This document shows, piece after piece, positions 1-11,117 of a stretch of DNA of 64,000 bases. This DNA comes from Iris pallida (taxonomy: Eukaryota; Streptophyta; Magnoliopsida; Asparagales; Iridaceae), in the NCBI GenBank assembly GCA_029216955.1, contig JANAVB010042239.1, positions 1 through 64,000 on the forward strand, in the 5' to 3' direction. A program made the position numbers and the translations under genes. The notes under the pieces were generated by a model, which was not told where the DNA came from, ran no database searches, and saw only the letters and a program-made list of their open reading frames with translations. Each line of letters begins with the position of its first letter. Positions within the stretch are counted from its first letter, which is position 1.

Positions 1-769
1 GGAAACACGGATTAGTACTATATGGATCTTGTTGTGCGATGTTATTCCCTTAGCGGATACATCGGGTATTCGTGTCCGTGTACTTTATCGTGAACATCGT
101 GTACTCCTTGTATTTGTGACATTCGTATACGAAACGTGTGAAATCGTGTATAATCATGTATTCACATGACCTTCGTGTACAATAACATAACTTAACTAGA
201 TCCTTGTGTATTGATTGGGACGAGGGAGTAGAAGTGGTTATGTATTCAATCCAGTAGATTACTCGTGTACAACCTCTGTAGATTACTCGTGTACAACATC
301 GTGCCATCTACATAACCATCTTGTGCTATGAATCACTAGCATTGTTAGTTCTCTATATACTATAGCTATTTATTTACAGTCTCTCTCTTTTTATCATGTT
401 ATTCCTTCAGTATCTTGTATCTTACTCTCTAGCATGATTATATATCCTAACATGCTATGATTTGTTGAGATGTACTGTGCTCGCTCCTGTCCTGACTGGA
501 CCTGTCGATAAATTTTACAGATAGCCTGAAGGTTGCCTGCTAGCCTAGAGGAGACACAGTAGAGGTTGTATAGATAGCTAGGGTTTGCTTATAGCTTATT
601 TTCAGTTGTCTTGAGTTGTATTTATTTTATGGATTACTATATTTGAGCTTTAAGATGTATTTATGTGTTGGTGTATCTTAGACACTTAGACTTTTATCTG
701 CTGTATCTCTTTTGGATTTCATGTTTTATCTATCTTCCATTATGCTCTACCTTAGATGTGATTGAGTTT
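1..769. mobile_element. G-family LTR, 3' part, left segment (G1)
   Basis: No coding region is credible here. The stretch is co-linear with 55480-56378 of the complete G solo LTR (52559-56538): both share the phrase around an ATGGATCT, a CGATGTTAT block, the TACTGTGCTCGCTCCTGTCC block near 475 and the GTGATTGAGTTT end. The copy is cut at 769 by the CACTA element and resumes at 10327. Its 5' part lies outside the window. Assignment as an LTR is inferred from the complete copy, which has TG...CA ends and 5-bp target duplications. Confidence 0.75.
767..769. repeat. TTT target-site duplication, left
   Basis: TTT immediately before CACTACC; it matches TTT at 10327-10329. Three-base duplications are the rule for CACTA elements. 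Confidence 0.9.
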
Positions 770-1135
770 CACTACCAAATTACAGCATTTTAGCGACGGC
801 CATTTAGCGACGGAAATTTTCCGTCGCTATTACCGTCGGATCACCGACGGATTTGTGACGAAATACCGACGGAAAGCAGTGGACAATTTTTTTTATTTTT
901 TTATGTCCATATCCGTCGCTACGCTGTCGATAGGTCGTCGGCCAAGTAGCGACGGTTTTATATCCGTCGCTAGAACGTCGCATATTTTGGCGGCAAAAGC
1001 CTAAAATATTAGCGCGAGATTTGACTGACGACTTAGCGACGGAATAATCCGTCGCTACTCTGGCGCGAGATTTACTGACTACTTAGCGACGGAATAATCC
1101 GTCGCTACTCCGTCGCTAATTTTTGTACCCTAACT
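770..1135. repeat. CACTA 5' subterminal repeat region
   Basis: Repeated AGCGACGGA / TCCGTCGCT words in both orientations, including two copies of a near-perfect palindrome with arms TAGCGACGGA and TCCGTCGCTA four bases apart (about 1036-1059 and 1082-1105). In CACTA elements such subterminal arrays bind the element-encoded TNPA-type protein and are needed for transposition; that role is inferred here from family knowledge. Confidence 0.85.
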
Positions 1136-1149
1136 TAAATTGAACCGAC

Positions 1150-1260
1150 GGGGGGGAAATTTTCATTCCCCCCCAAAACACTCTCTCTCTTCCCTCTCCC
1201 TCTCTCCGACGATCTCGCTCTCTCCGACCGGCGATCTTCCTCTCTCTCTCTAAGGTATGC
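1150..1260 (+). other. Pyrimidine-rich leader, possible first exon of the transposase transcript
   Basis: A short G7...C7 inverted repeat (1149-1174) leads into a CT-rich tract that ends CTCTAAG followed by GTATGC at 1254, a good splice-donor context. CT-rich untranslated first exons are common in plant CACTA transcripts. Donor use is inferred; no acceptor can be fixed, although the coding region starts only near 3079. Confidence 0.35.
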
Positions 1261-1319
1261 TCTCTCTCCCCCCCCCTCTCTCTCTCTATCTCCCTCTCTC
1301 TCTCTCTCTCTCTCTTTTA

Positions 1320-1775
1320 CGATTTGGGGGGTTGGGGGGCTGTCGTAGTGGTCGGAGAGGGTGTGGGGCAGGGGGGTTTCGGGTACGGGGTGGGGTGGTC
1401 GGGGCAAGGGTGGAGTGGGGTGGTCGGGGGCAGGGGGGTCGGGGAGGGGGTCGGGCAGGGGTGGGGGGGTGGTCTGGGCAGGGGGGTTCGGGTAGGGGGT
1501 AGGGTGGTCGGGGCAAGGGTGGGGTGGGAGAGGGGGCAGGGGGGGTCGGGGAGGGGGTCGGGCAGGGGTGGGGGGGTGGTCTGGGCAGGAGGGTGGGAGA
1601 GGGGGTCGGGCAGGGGTTGGGGGAGGGTCGGGCAGGGGTTGGGGGGGTCGGGGCAGGGGGGCAGGGGGGTGGGAGAGGGGGTCGGGCAGGGGTTGGGGGG
1701 GGTCGGGGCAGGGGGGGCAGGGGGGTGGGAGAGGGGGTCGGGCAGGGGTTGGGGGGGTCGGGGTAGGGGGGCGTA
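1320..1775. repeat. G-rich minisatellite (G-quadruplex-prone)
   Basis: Degenerate tandem units combining GGGGTCGGGGAGGGGGTCGG and GGCAGGGGTGGGGGG, all guanine runs on the + strand. The long proline-rich or glycine-rich frames across it on both strands are repeat artefacts. It lies in the presumed 5' intron or leader of the CACTA transposase gene. Confidence 0.85.
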
Positions 1776-1815
1776 GGAGGGACTCTGGAGTCCCAGTGCA
1801 GGAGTCCTCCTCCTC

Positions 1816-1978
1816 TCCCATAGACACACACACACACGGACACACACACACACACACGGACACACAGACACACACACACACGGACACACACACACAGACA
1901 CACACACACACGGACACACACACACACACACACACGGACACACACGGACACAGACACACGGATACACACACACTCAGA
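1816..1978. repeat. (CA)n / GGACACACAC microsatellite
   Basis: CACACACA tracts interrupted regularly by GGACAC or AGACAC. It is low complexity, with no coding meaning. Confidence 0.9.
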
Positions 1979-1990
1979 CATATATATCAT

Positions 1991-2494
1991 GGTTTAAAGT
2001 ATCGGCCGATACCGATCCGATACGGCCGATACCGATACGGTTTGGCATGTTCCGATCCGATACCGACCGATACCAAGTATTGACCGATACCGACATTGGG
2101 GGTCTTTGTTCCGGTCAATTCGACAAAGAAAATTAAACAAAAAAGACAAATCAACAAGGGTTTAAAGCATAACAAGGTTGTAGAAGCATGTAAAAGAAGA
2201 AAATCACATCAATTGAAGAAAATCACATCTATTGTTTGTAAACCAATCGGTAAGGGTGACTACTATTTCATTTAATTTCAAAACTACTAAGAAATAACAC
2301 TGAAAATACTTAAAATTATGCCTAAATGTATAAAATATATGTTTTTAAATGTAAATAATTTATTAATAATTATTTGTTCCCCGATACCAAAAAATCCGAT
2401 ACTCCGATCCGAAACCGCCGATACTACCGATATCGCCGATACCAATACTCATAGGAATAGTCCGATACCGATTCCGATACCGATACTTTGAACC

Positions 2495-2496
<2 letters not shown>
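1991..2496. mobile_element. MITE-like element with CCGATACCGAT-rich ends, nested in the CACTA element
   Basis: The left end begins GGTTTAAAGTATCGG (1991) and the right end is CCGATACTTTGAACC (to about 2496), an inverted repeat with one mismatch in 15. The terminal 100-120 bases on each side are packed with CCGATACCGAT words, and the middle is AT-rich and non-coding. The right end abuts a long TA tract, so no clean target duplication can be fixed. The superfamily (hAT, Mutator or other) is not determined. Confidence 0.6.
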
Positions 2497-2498
<2 letters not shown>

Positions 2499-2565
<67 letters not shown>

Positions 2566-2606
2566 TAATTTTAAGTAATTTATTAATAATATATATATAT
2601 ATATAT
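2499..2606. repeat. (TA)n microsatellite, two tracts
   Basis: About 60 bases of pure TA at 2499-2561, then a second TA tract at 2590-2606 followed by CACACAGACACAC. It adjoins the right end of the MITE-like element. Confidence 0.9.
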
Positions 2607-3078
2607 ACACACAGACACACGTCGTGAAGTCTAGTATATATATTTGATTAGCTAAGTTAGAAGTTTAGCCTAATTAAGGTTAGTTTTGACAGAGTTGACT
2701 TGGACTCCTAATTTGACCTAGAACTAGTCTAGTATACCATCTGCTCCTCCTTTCTTCCCTTCTTCTCATTCGACTATCTCGGCCTCCTATTCGGCCTACT
2801 ATTCCGATATGCGTTTGATACGGTCTACCTAACCTATATACTGATACTAATCTGATACTCTCTGATATTAAGTACATCCGGCTTACTAGCTAGCGGATCC
2901 ACCAGTTACATGATTATATACTAATTATGTTAGATTGTGATACTAAGTAGCCTCGTCGTAGGCCTAGCGTGTTATCCACAAGTTTAGTTTTTCTTACGAT
3001 ATGAGTATCGGTATCGGGCTATTAATTCTTATGTTTAGTTTGTCTTACGATACAGATATTCACATCAAATCGAGCATG

Positions 3079-6000
3079 AATCGTTACTTTGTTGATCGTA
3101 CATGGATGTACAAACGACAACACGAGAGCAGAATTGGTGTGAGTGACGATTTTCAGGCAGGTGTGGAAGTATTTCTTAAGTATGCCATGAGCAAAACTTA
3201 GTACATGGACGATAACAAAATCAAGTGTCCATGTGTTAATTGTCACAATAGACGTTTCGAAGAAGTGATGACTGTGAGAGATCATTTGACCCGTAAGGGT
3301 TTCGTACGTGATTACGGCCTGTGGTCATCGCAAGGTGAATTATATTCAGAAAGACAGGCTGCAGAAGCTGGTACTTATGCTTTTGATGATAATGCTGCAA
3401 TGGATGTCCTCGAAGACGACGGATGCTCTGTAGATTATGGAGACATGCAGAACCTTGTACGAGATATGGTGTATGCTGCGGCAGGGCCTAATTTTGATCC
3501 GGAGGATCCTAATCCCGAGGCAAAGGAGTTCTATGATATGTTTAAGGATGCAGATACTCCTCTATATCCTGGTTGTGAGACTCATTCTGCACTGTCAGTG
3601 ACGATGCGGTTGTTGAACATAAAGTCTGATTTTAACTTGCCACAAGCTTGCTGTGATCGGATCACACAATTAACTAATGAGGTGTTACCGAAGGAATCAA
3701 AAGAGCTCCCAAGAAACTTCTACAAGTCAAAGATGATGGTCCGACAACTGGGACTGGGGTACGAGAAGATAGATTGCTGTCGCAACGGATGCATGTTGTA
3801 TTACAAAGAGAATTGCGTATTAGAAAGTTGTTGGTTCTGTAATACGGATCGTTACAAGACAGTACAGGGAAAAGAAAAGTCAACTAGAAAACGACGTCCT
3901 TACAAGTATATGCATTACTTGTCGATCACGAAGCGCTTACAGAGGATGTATATGTCTCTGAATACAGCAGAACACATGACGTGGCACAGTGAAGATCGCA
4001 TAAAGGACGAAGGAGAATTGTCACATCCTTCGGATGGGGAGGCGTGGAAATATTTTGATTTGTGTCATCCAGATTTTGCTGCAGAGCCTAGAAATGTATG
4101 CCTGGCGCTATGTTCTGATGGCTTCGCCCCTTTCGGACAGTCGGGATCTCAATACTCATGCTGGCCGGTCATTCTTACCCCTTACAATCTGCCACCATGG
4201 ATGTGTATGAAGACTCCTTATATGTTCTTGACAGCTATCATACCCGGTCCCAAAAATCCGACAAAGAACATCGATATATATTTACAGCCGTTGGTGGATG
4301 AGCTGAAACAGTTGTGGGAGATCGGCGTCACGACCTATGATATTTCCAGAAAATAAAACTTTCAGATGAGAGCTTCACTCATGTGGACAATCAATGATTT
4401 TCCAGCATACGATATGCTGTCGGGATGGCGTACGCACGGCAACATGTCTTGTCCGATATGTATGGAAAATAGTAAGGCGTTCCGCCTTAGACATGGAGGA
4501 AAAACTTCTTTCTTTGACTGTCACCGTCAATTTCTGCCAACGAGACATCCTTGGCGAAAGAACAAGGACGCGTTCAGATATGGAAAACAAGAATTTTCTG
4601 AACCTCCTGCCAGATTATCGGGATACGATATTTGGGAAGATGTAAAGGAATTGCCCACCGCAATGGAAGATCCATCGAACAATCGTGTCGAGGGGTTCGG
4701 ACAAAGCCATAACTGGACCAAACGGAGTATCTTCTGGGACTTGCCTTATTGGAAAGATAATCTTATTAGGCATAATCTTGATGTCATGCATATCGAAAAG
4801 AATGTGTTCGATAATGTCTTCAATACCATTATGGATATTAAAAGAAAGACGAAGGACAATCCAAAAGCAAGACAAGACATGGCCGAGATATGCAAACGTC
4901 ATAATCTAAACTTGATACAAAGGGGAGCTGGTGGACAAGTAACTAAGCCGATAGCGCCATACGCATTGAGCAAGGAAGATAGATTAATAATCTGCAAGTG
5001 GATATCTACTTTAAGATTTTCCGACGGCTATGTGTCGAATTTGTCTAGATGCGTTGATCTCAATGAACGCAAGCTAACAGGAATGAAGAGTCACGACTGC
5101 CACGTGTTTATGGAAAGATTACTGCCCATTGCGTTGAGAGAGTTGTTGCCTTCTGCTGTATGGGTTCCGTTGGCCGAGCTGTCTACATTCTTCAGGGATA
5201 TCTGTTCAACTAAGCTCACGGTGCAACATATGATACAACTTGAGGAAAAGATTGTCTTAACAATTTGCAAGTTAGAGAAAATATTTCCACCGGGTTTCTT
5301 CGACAGTATGGAGCATCTACCGATTCATCTAGCATACGAAGCCCGTGTCGGTGCATCTGTTTATTATCGATGGATGTACCCCTTTGAAAGGTAAATAAAA
5401 ATCGATATAATTTAAGTGGATTTTACAATTCATTGTTAATTCTCAAGATAATTTGTCTCTCTAGGTATCTACATCATCTAAAGAAGAAAGTTGGCAACAA
5501 GGCTCATATAGAGGCTTCGATATGCGAAGCATATCTTATCGAGGAGGTGTCAAACTTTTGCTCCATTTATTTCGATACTCATGTTGAGACAAATCGAAAT
5601 AGACCTCAAAGGAATGACGAAGACGTTGAGGAAGGAGGTATATTCAATTTAAGGGGCAAACCTATTGGGGCTAGGAATGACGAAGACGTTGACGAAGACG
5701 TTGAGAGCATTCGTTATTTGTCATTGGGACCAAAGAAGCATGCAAAGACTTGGCCCGGCTATGTCGTTAATGGCTTCAAGTTTAAGACAACTCAACATCC
5801 TATAAATGCCGAATTTCTCAATGACGGCTTCAGTACGAAGGATTCTGGTGTTTGCATAAGAGGCACAATCTATGACGACGAGCCGGACTTTGACTATTAT
5901 GGAGTGCTTCGGGATATTGTAGAATTACAATATAGTGCCCCATTTGATATGCATATTATTATGTTCAAATGTGAGTGGTTCGATACGACACCAAATATCG

Positions 6001-6524
6001 GTTGGAGAATCGATAAACAATTTGGATTCGTCGATATAAATCATCGCAGGAGGTATAGAGGGTCCGACACGTTTGCGATAGCAAGTCAGGCTGTTCAAGT
6101 CTACTATACAAGCTACCCAAGGCGTCGTAGAGATCGCTTTGACTGGTGGGCAGTATGCAAGATTAAATCTAGAAATACATTCAACGTTGGAGACCCAGCA
6201 TACCAAGAGGACCAGATCGAAAAGCCCCAATACTTGGGACAACAGTCTTGTGACATGGATGTTGAATTAGAGGTTGATATACCTCTTGCTGATGAAAATA
6301 GAGGGGAGGAAGAGGTTGATATACAAGACTTATATGTCAACCAGGGGAGAAATAGGCGTCTTGTCCCAAGTATTGAGACTGAAGAAGAAGAAGAAGAAGA
6401 AGAAGAAGAAGAAGAAGAAGAAGAACTTTATGAGGATGAGGATGAGGATACAGATGAATTCGACGATGAGGATGATGATGATGATGAGGCCGAGGCCGAG
6501 GAAGAGGACGATGACGATGATTAA
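3079..6524 (+). pseudogene. CACTA TNP2-type transposase, broken by in-frame stops
   Basis: The N-terminal piece (from MNRYFVDRTWMYK at 3079) resembles the transposase-associated domain, with the zinc-binding-like CPCVNC at about 3229. The central part (3550-5390) is the TNP2 transposase, with CYP/CWFC-type cysteines and the conserved DFPAYDMLSGW and HNLDVMHIEKN motifs. After a 74-bp intron (5391-5464, GT..AG, keeping the frame) the second exon encodes DUF4218-like (YLHHLKKKVGNKAHIEAS) and DUF4216-like sequence. It ends in an acidic tail of about 50 residues, mostly Glu and Asp, coded by GAA and GAT repeats. Two stops interrupt one frame: TAG at 3199 and TAA at 4354. The latter lies where family members usually have glutamine. 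Without those stops the length would be normal for TNP2. The tail is longer than usual and may be slippage-expanded. Confidence 0.9.
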
Positions 6525-6792
6525 ATATCGCTATATTTCAGTTGTATCTTGAAGCACCCAATATCTAGTCTCGAATCCTAAATTACCATATTACATTTAG
6601 ATTTACAATTACAAGTCTAGTGGAACACAAGATGCCCTTTCATCAAAAGTTACAAGAATTGTACTTTATTGTATTGGTGCGTGATTTTATCAGATTTTGT
6701 GTATCTAGCTTTTATTCGTACTTCACTTCTGATTGTAATATTTATTTCAGTTTGGGATATTTGCGTATTATTGTATGAGTTTCTTTTTGCAG

Positions 6793-8870
6793 ATGGCACT
6801 CCTAGGCCTACTCGTCTGGGCGGCACTCATCGCCCTGCTGATGGTATGGATATGTTTAGTTTTATATTCATTTATAAATCTATGTTGTCGGTATTTTGTT
6901 TATGTGTTCTATTTACAGGGCATGGTTGCGAGCACCGTACTGGTGGTGCTGGCCGTGGTCGTGGCGGTGGCAGCGGCGGCGGCGGTGGTGGTGGTGGTGG
7001 TGGTCGTGGGCGTGGGCGTGGGCGTGGTGGTAGCGGTCGTGGTCGCCAGCCGCATTCCCCGGATGTGACCTCCGATCCCGACTTGGAGAGTCCGGACACA
7101 GGCTCTTTCCGCTGTCATTCTTCCTCGGTGCTACCGACATCGTCGTCGAGGCCTGTGACTCCATCCGCTAGCGGATCCGTTCCGCCACCGGATGTACCAG
7201 CGGATGCAGCAGCAGATGCAGCAGGGGGCCCAGCAGTTACTGCAGGATGGGCCTCGGAGTACCCCGGGATTCAGTTTCATCCTGTTACCGGAGAGTACGT
7301 GCGCGGACCCGCGGATCCCCCGACGCCACCAGAGAGGCTGATGGGCGAGTTCCGACGAGAGTATGGCCCGCTGGTGAATCGTAAGTAAATTTAAGTTAAT
7401 TTATTAAATTTGTTTCATTTATTCAAGTTAATAATCCAGTCGTTGCTTCTTTATAGGTTTTTCCCGTGGGATGCTGCCCGGATTCTAGGGCGCATTATCC
7501 GGGATAACTACCATGGCCCCTACCTCAATTTTTCTGAGGTGCCTCAGGACATAAAGTACGTCTGGCTCGACGAGATGAGGGTATAAATCCGTCGGTGAAT
7601 TATTAATTATTCTTTAAATTATTAAATTTTTTATTACGTGATATTTGAATTTGTATGTCAGAGGACGTTCTGGTGGCCCCCCATCGCGAGGAGGCGATCC
7701 GCAGGACCTACAAAGCCACCGCCGGGAAGAAGATACGGGATGCGGTGTACGACCTTCGTACGGCACATACGAGGAAGGACTGGATCCGGGCGGAGTACTA
7801 TGAGCAGATGTTGGAGAAGATGGATACTCCGCAGTTCAAGCTGAAATCGGAGAAAGCTAAGGCTAATCGACAGGTCGCGGGTCTGCATACGGGGGGATCA
7901 AGGCCCCACGCATTGACGCATGCAGATTTGGTGAGATAGCGCAAATTCAAATTCATTCTATTATTTAATTTCGTACTGTTAATATACGAAGTTAATTAAA
8001 TTCTACATATGCAGGCCCAACGGGCGGTGAAGCAGGGGAAAGAGGCGGAGACGGTCACCGCTCACGATGTATTCGTGCATACGCACAAGAGGCAGAAGGA
8101 CGGGAGCTTCGTCGACGCGAGGGCCGAGGAGACTGATGTAAGTACTTACGTTTATGAGATTTATGTTAGAAATATAATTATTGTTAAGTTAATTAGATAA
8201 ACTTAGGATTCAGACTATAACTTAGGGAAACGTAGGATTTAGATTATAACTTAGGAAAACTTATAGTATAAACACATTCATTGGATAGGCTGCGTATCGT
8301 GAGGCACTTAGTCGGCTTGAGATCGAGCCCCCTTCCGAGAATGTCGGCGAAACGACGCCCACCCAGACGCACTCTTCTATGGCCGCTCGCTACGACGACG
8401 TGTTCGTAGAATCCGTCGGCGGCGTTAGGAAAGGGCGCGTCTATGGCTTAGGTTCCATGGCGCCCTCGTTGCAGCCGTCCCCGATATATCCACCGCCTCC
8501 GCCTCCCCCAGCGCCCCCGGTTGACGATGTGAGGGCGTAGCTTGCGACTCTGACCTCCGCGGTGTCAGATTTGCGGGCGATAGTGTTGGGGCGCTATCCG
8601 TCTGCTCCCGGTCCGTCTACTGCTGCTGCCGGTGCTTCGGATCGACCTGGTCCTTCTTCCTCCGGACGGCTTTCGTTTAACCGCTCTGCGGACGCCCGCA
8701 TGGTATCGGATAACACCATCTTGACGCTCCTTGACATGATGTCGCCAGAGCAGCTATGCGCGCTTCCAGACCATGTCTTGTCCCAAGTGCCGGCACACAC
8801 GGTGGAGGAGTACATACGCAAAGCGGATGCGGCGGCACGAGCACGAGACGATCCGACGGACGGGGTTTGA
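6793..8870 (+). pseudogene. Second CACTA gene: plant transposase (Ptta/En/Spm, PF03004-like), five or six exons
   Basis: Splice-consistent exons: 6793-6843, 6919-7380, about 7457-7580, about 7664-7930, 8015-8137 and 8289-8870, joined by GT..AG introns. The first exon encodes a PRPTRLGGTHRPAD stretch, the second a glycine/arginine-rich region (GGGSGGGGGGGGGGRGRGRG, 6960-7045). The middle has the F-P-W-D-A-A-R and NYHGPYLNFSEVP...VWLDEM pattern of plant transposase proteins. The C-terminus is proline-rich, then a predicted helical tail (LATLTSAVSDLRA). The frame does not join cleanly across the intron at 7381-7456, suggesting a 1-base indel, and TAG at 8538 interrupts the last exon where CAG would be expected. 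In related elements this type of protein binds the subterminal repeats; that role is inferred. Confidence 0.75.
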
Positions 8871-8874
8871 TTTT

Positions 8875-9185
8875 GTTTATGTTGTTGGTTTTGTAGACAT
8901 TTGGATACATTATATGTTCGGATATTTTTTTTATGTTTGGATAATTTAATGTTGCATATTGGATATATTGTGTTGGTAATATTTTGTTGGATATTGGATA
9001 CGTTGGATATTGGTGTCGGATATGGATATTTTGCATATGGATATATGGTGTTGGATATTGGATACGTTGGATATTCGTGTTGGATATGGATATATGGTGT
9101 TGTATATGGATATTTTGCATGTTTGATATTGTGTTGGATGTGTTGTATAAACAGGAGAGTCTGTTTGCAGTATTTTTTTTTCAAA
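8875..9185. repeat. Degenerate GGATATTGG / GGATATGGATAT tandem tract
   Basis: The 3' flank of the second CACTA gene consists of imperfect repeats of TTGGATATTGG and GGATATGGATATATGG over roughly 280 bases. It is AT-rich with strand asymmetry (G-rich top strand). Frames here on either strand read Tyr/Ile-rich low-complexity peptides and are not genes. Confidence 0.75.
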
Positions 9186-9189
9186 AATT

Positions 9190-10315
9190 AGCAGTTAGCG
9201 ACGGACTGGCGACCACTCAGCGACGGATAGTCCATCGCTAACTGGAGAAACTGAGGTTAGCGACGGAGTGGCGACGTAAAATCCGTCGCTACCTGGAGCA
9301 TTTCAATAAAGCGACGGATTGGCGACGGACGATCCGTCGACCTGATGCTATTTGATGTCCAGAAATTTTAGCTTTCGCGACGGATTGGCGACTAACTTAC
9401 GGCGGACTGGCGACCACTCAGCGACGGATTGTCCGTCGCTAACTGGAGAAACTGAGGTTAGCGACGGAGTGGCGACGGACTATCCGTCGCTACCTGGAGC
9501 ATTTCAATAAAGCGACGGATTGGCGACGGACGATCCGTCGACCTGATGCTGTTTGATGTCCAAAAATTTTAGCTTTCGCGACGGATTGGCGACTAACTTA
9601 CGGCGGACTGGCGACCACTCAGCGACGGATTATCCGTCGCTAACTGGAGAAACTGAGGTTAGCGACGGAGTGGCGACGTAAAATCCGTCGCTACCTGGAG
9701 CATTTCAATAAAGCGACGGATTGGCGACGGACGATCCGTCGAACTGATGCTGTTTGATGTCCATATATTTTAGCATTAGCGACGGATTGGCGACTAACTT
9801 ACGGCGGACTGGCGACAAAGTCCCGACGGACTATCCGTCGCTAACTGTAGGAATTTAATGTATCGACGGATTGGCGACGTAATATCCGTCGCTACTTGGA
9901 GAATTTTACATTGAGCGATGGTTTAGCGACGGAATGTCCGTCGGTAATTGGGTATCAGAATCTCTGATACGCTTTTGCCGACAAATTTACGACGGATTAG
10001 CGACGGATATTGGTTATCAGAAAATCACTGATACGGTTTTGCCGACTCGTTAGCGACGGAGTTTTCCGTCGCTAACCCTATATCCTGATACATGTTTTGA
10101 CGAAAACTAGTCGGTAATCCGTCGCTATATATATTTAAATGCGCCGACGGTATTCCGTCGCTAAGTCGTTGCTGAGCGACGGAGTAGCGACGGATATGTT
10201 TTAGCGACGAGGTTATTCCCGACGGCTGTTTTACCAAAATATCCGTCGGTAATCCGTCGGTATTTATTTTTGGCGACGGACTACCGACGGATAAGGCCGT
10301 CGGTAAATCCATGTA
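9190..10315. repeat. CACTA 3' subterminal repeats with an internal 201-bp tandem array
   Basis: Dense GCGACGGA / TCCGTCGC words. At 9190-9830 they are organised as a tandem repeat of exactly 201 bp: the phrase GCGGACTGGCGACCACTCAG recurs at 201-bp steps (GACCACTCAG at 9211, 9412, 9613) and a diverged fourth copy starts near 9814. Several units contain palindromes AGCGACGGA..TCCGTCGCT. By family analogy this is the binding platform for the element-encoded TNPA-type protein. Confidence 0.9.
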
Positions 10316-10326
10316 TTTTGGTAGTG

Positions 10327-10329
10327 TTT
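10327..10329. repeat. TTT target-site duplication, right
   Basis: TTT immediately after GGTAGTG, followed by the continuation of the G LTR (ACATTCTGCTACGTCACCCC), which matches 56379 onward of the uninterrupted copy. Confidence 0.9.
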
Positions 10330-10486
10330 ACATTCTGCTACGTCACCCCCATTCGGGGAGTATAAACTCCTTAGCCTTATACTGTTAGATGCATGAGACC
10401 TAGGACAGCGTTCTACCGTCGATACTACGGCATAGGCTGGACGTACCCACGTCTCGTACCCTTACTCTAGGGTGCGGGTCGTGACA
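10330..10486. mobile_element. G-family LTR, terminal segment after the CACTA insertion (G1)
   Basis: Matches 56379-56538 of the complete G LTR: CGTCACCCCCATTCGGGGAG, the GTTCTACCG..GGCGTAGGCTGGACGTACCCACG block and the terminus GGGTGCGGGTCGTGACA. The terminal CA is at 10485-10486. The next five bases, AGAGT, would be the target duplication, but the other end is outside the window. Confidence 0.8.
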
Positions 10487-11117
10487 AGAGTGCCTGCCTA
10501 TTTATAGGATGTGGAAATTCTCATTAAGATAAGGATTAGGATTATTCAAACCCAATTTAGATAATTCAATTACTAAATTTAAATCAATGAATCAAATCTA
10601 AATTTCAACCAAATTCCAATTTAAATCTATAAACTATACCTTTATATTATTTAAACTAAATCCATAAAATCAAATCAAGATTTAAAATGGCCACAATAAA
10701 TTCTAATATATATTTTCTAAAATTACTAATAATAATAATTTCGAAAATTGCATTATTATTTAAAAAAATAAATTAATAAATAATTATGAAATATGTATGT
10801 ATGCACAAATAATATTTATAATTATATACTTAATTGGTATACCATTTTATAAGAAGGCTTTTCATAAATAACTCTTATATTTAAAATTTTGATTGCTAAA
10901 AATAATTATTATATAAATTATCTTGGAACAATAAAAATAGGAAAAAATATTTTTTCTAAAATATGTACGCTCGCACATATTCGCCCTCGCCGAGCAATTA
11001 CGAAAAATAAAATTTCGTGCACGACGTATAATACGAATACGCGACGTACAATACAAAAATTTTAAATCAGTACTAAATTTAATAATAATAATAAAGTAGA
11101 AATTTAGGGGTTTTACA
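10487..11117. mobile_element. Unassigned LTR fragment ending GGGGTTTTACA
   Basis: AT-rich non-coding sequence with AATAATAATAA runs and a CGTGCACGACGTATAATACG block. It ends AAATTTAGGGGTTTTACA at 11117, whose complement TGTAAAACCCC is a typical plant gypsy LTR start. G1 appears to have inserted into this sequence. It abuts and truncates LTR A. Identity as an LTR is inferred from one end only. Confidence 0.4.

Larger units (their letters stand above)
770..10326 (+). mobile_element. Complete CACTA (En/Spm, CMC) DNA transposon, 9557 bp
   Basis: The left end reads CACTACCAAAT at 770 and the right end TTTTGGTAGTG at 10316-10326, so the terminal inverted repeats start with the diagnostic CACTA and match for about 10 bp. 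A 3-bp duplication TTT flanks the element (767-769 and 10327-10329). The related G LTR at 56376-56378 carries a single TTT at the same place and no insert, which confirms both boundaries. Inside are dense subterminal repeats of the TAGCGACGGA/TCCGTCGCTA type, a TNP2-type transposase gene and a second gene resembling the plant transposase that accompanies TNP2. Both genes are broken, so this copy is not autonomous as it stands, but its ends look usable in trans. Confidence 0.95.

Noticed and set aside
1135..2083. Long proline-, cysteine/valine- and glycine-rich open frames on both strands
   Set aside because: They translate the CT, G-rich and CA repeats; frames stay open only because the repeats lack stop codons.
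6274..6552. Lysine-rich frame ending in methionine/arginine repeats
   Set aside because: It is a frame-shifted reading of the GAA and GAT codons of the TNP2 acidic tail.
6775..7164. Valine-rich + frame and His- or Pro-rich - frames
   Set aside because: They are shadows of the GGT/GGC codons encoding the glycine/arginine-rich exon of the second CACTA gene.
8594..9191. Tyr/Ile/His-rich frames on both strands
   Set aside because: Low-complexity GGATAT repeats and the reverse of the last CACTA exon; no domain.
9190..9830. CRISPR-like regular repeats
   Set aside because: The unit is 201 bp without distinct spacers and lies in CACTA subterminal DNA of a plant; it is a tandem repeat of transposase-binding words.
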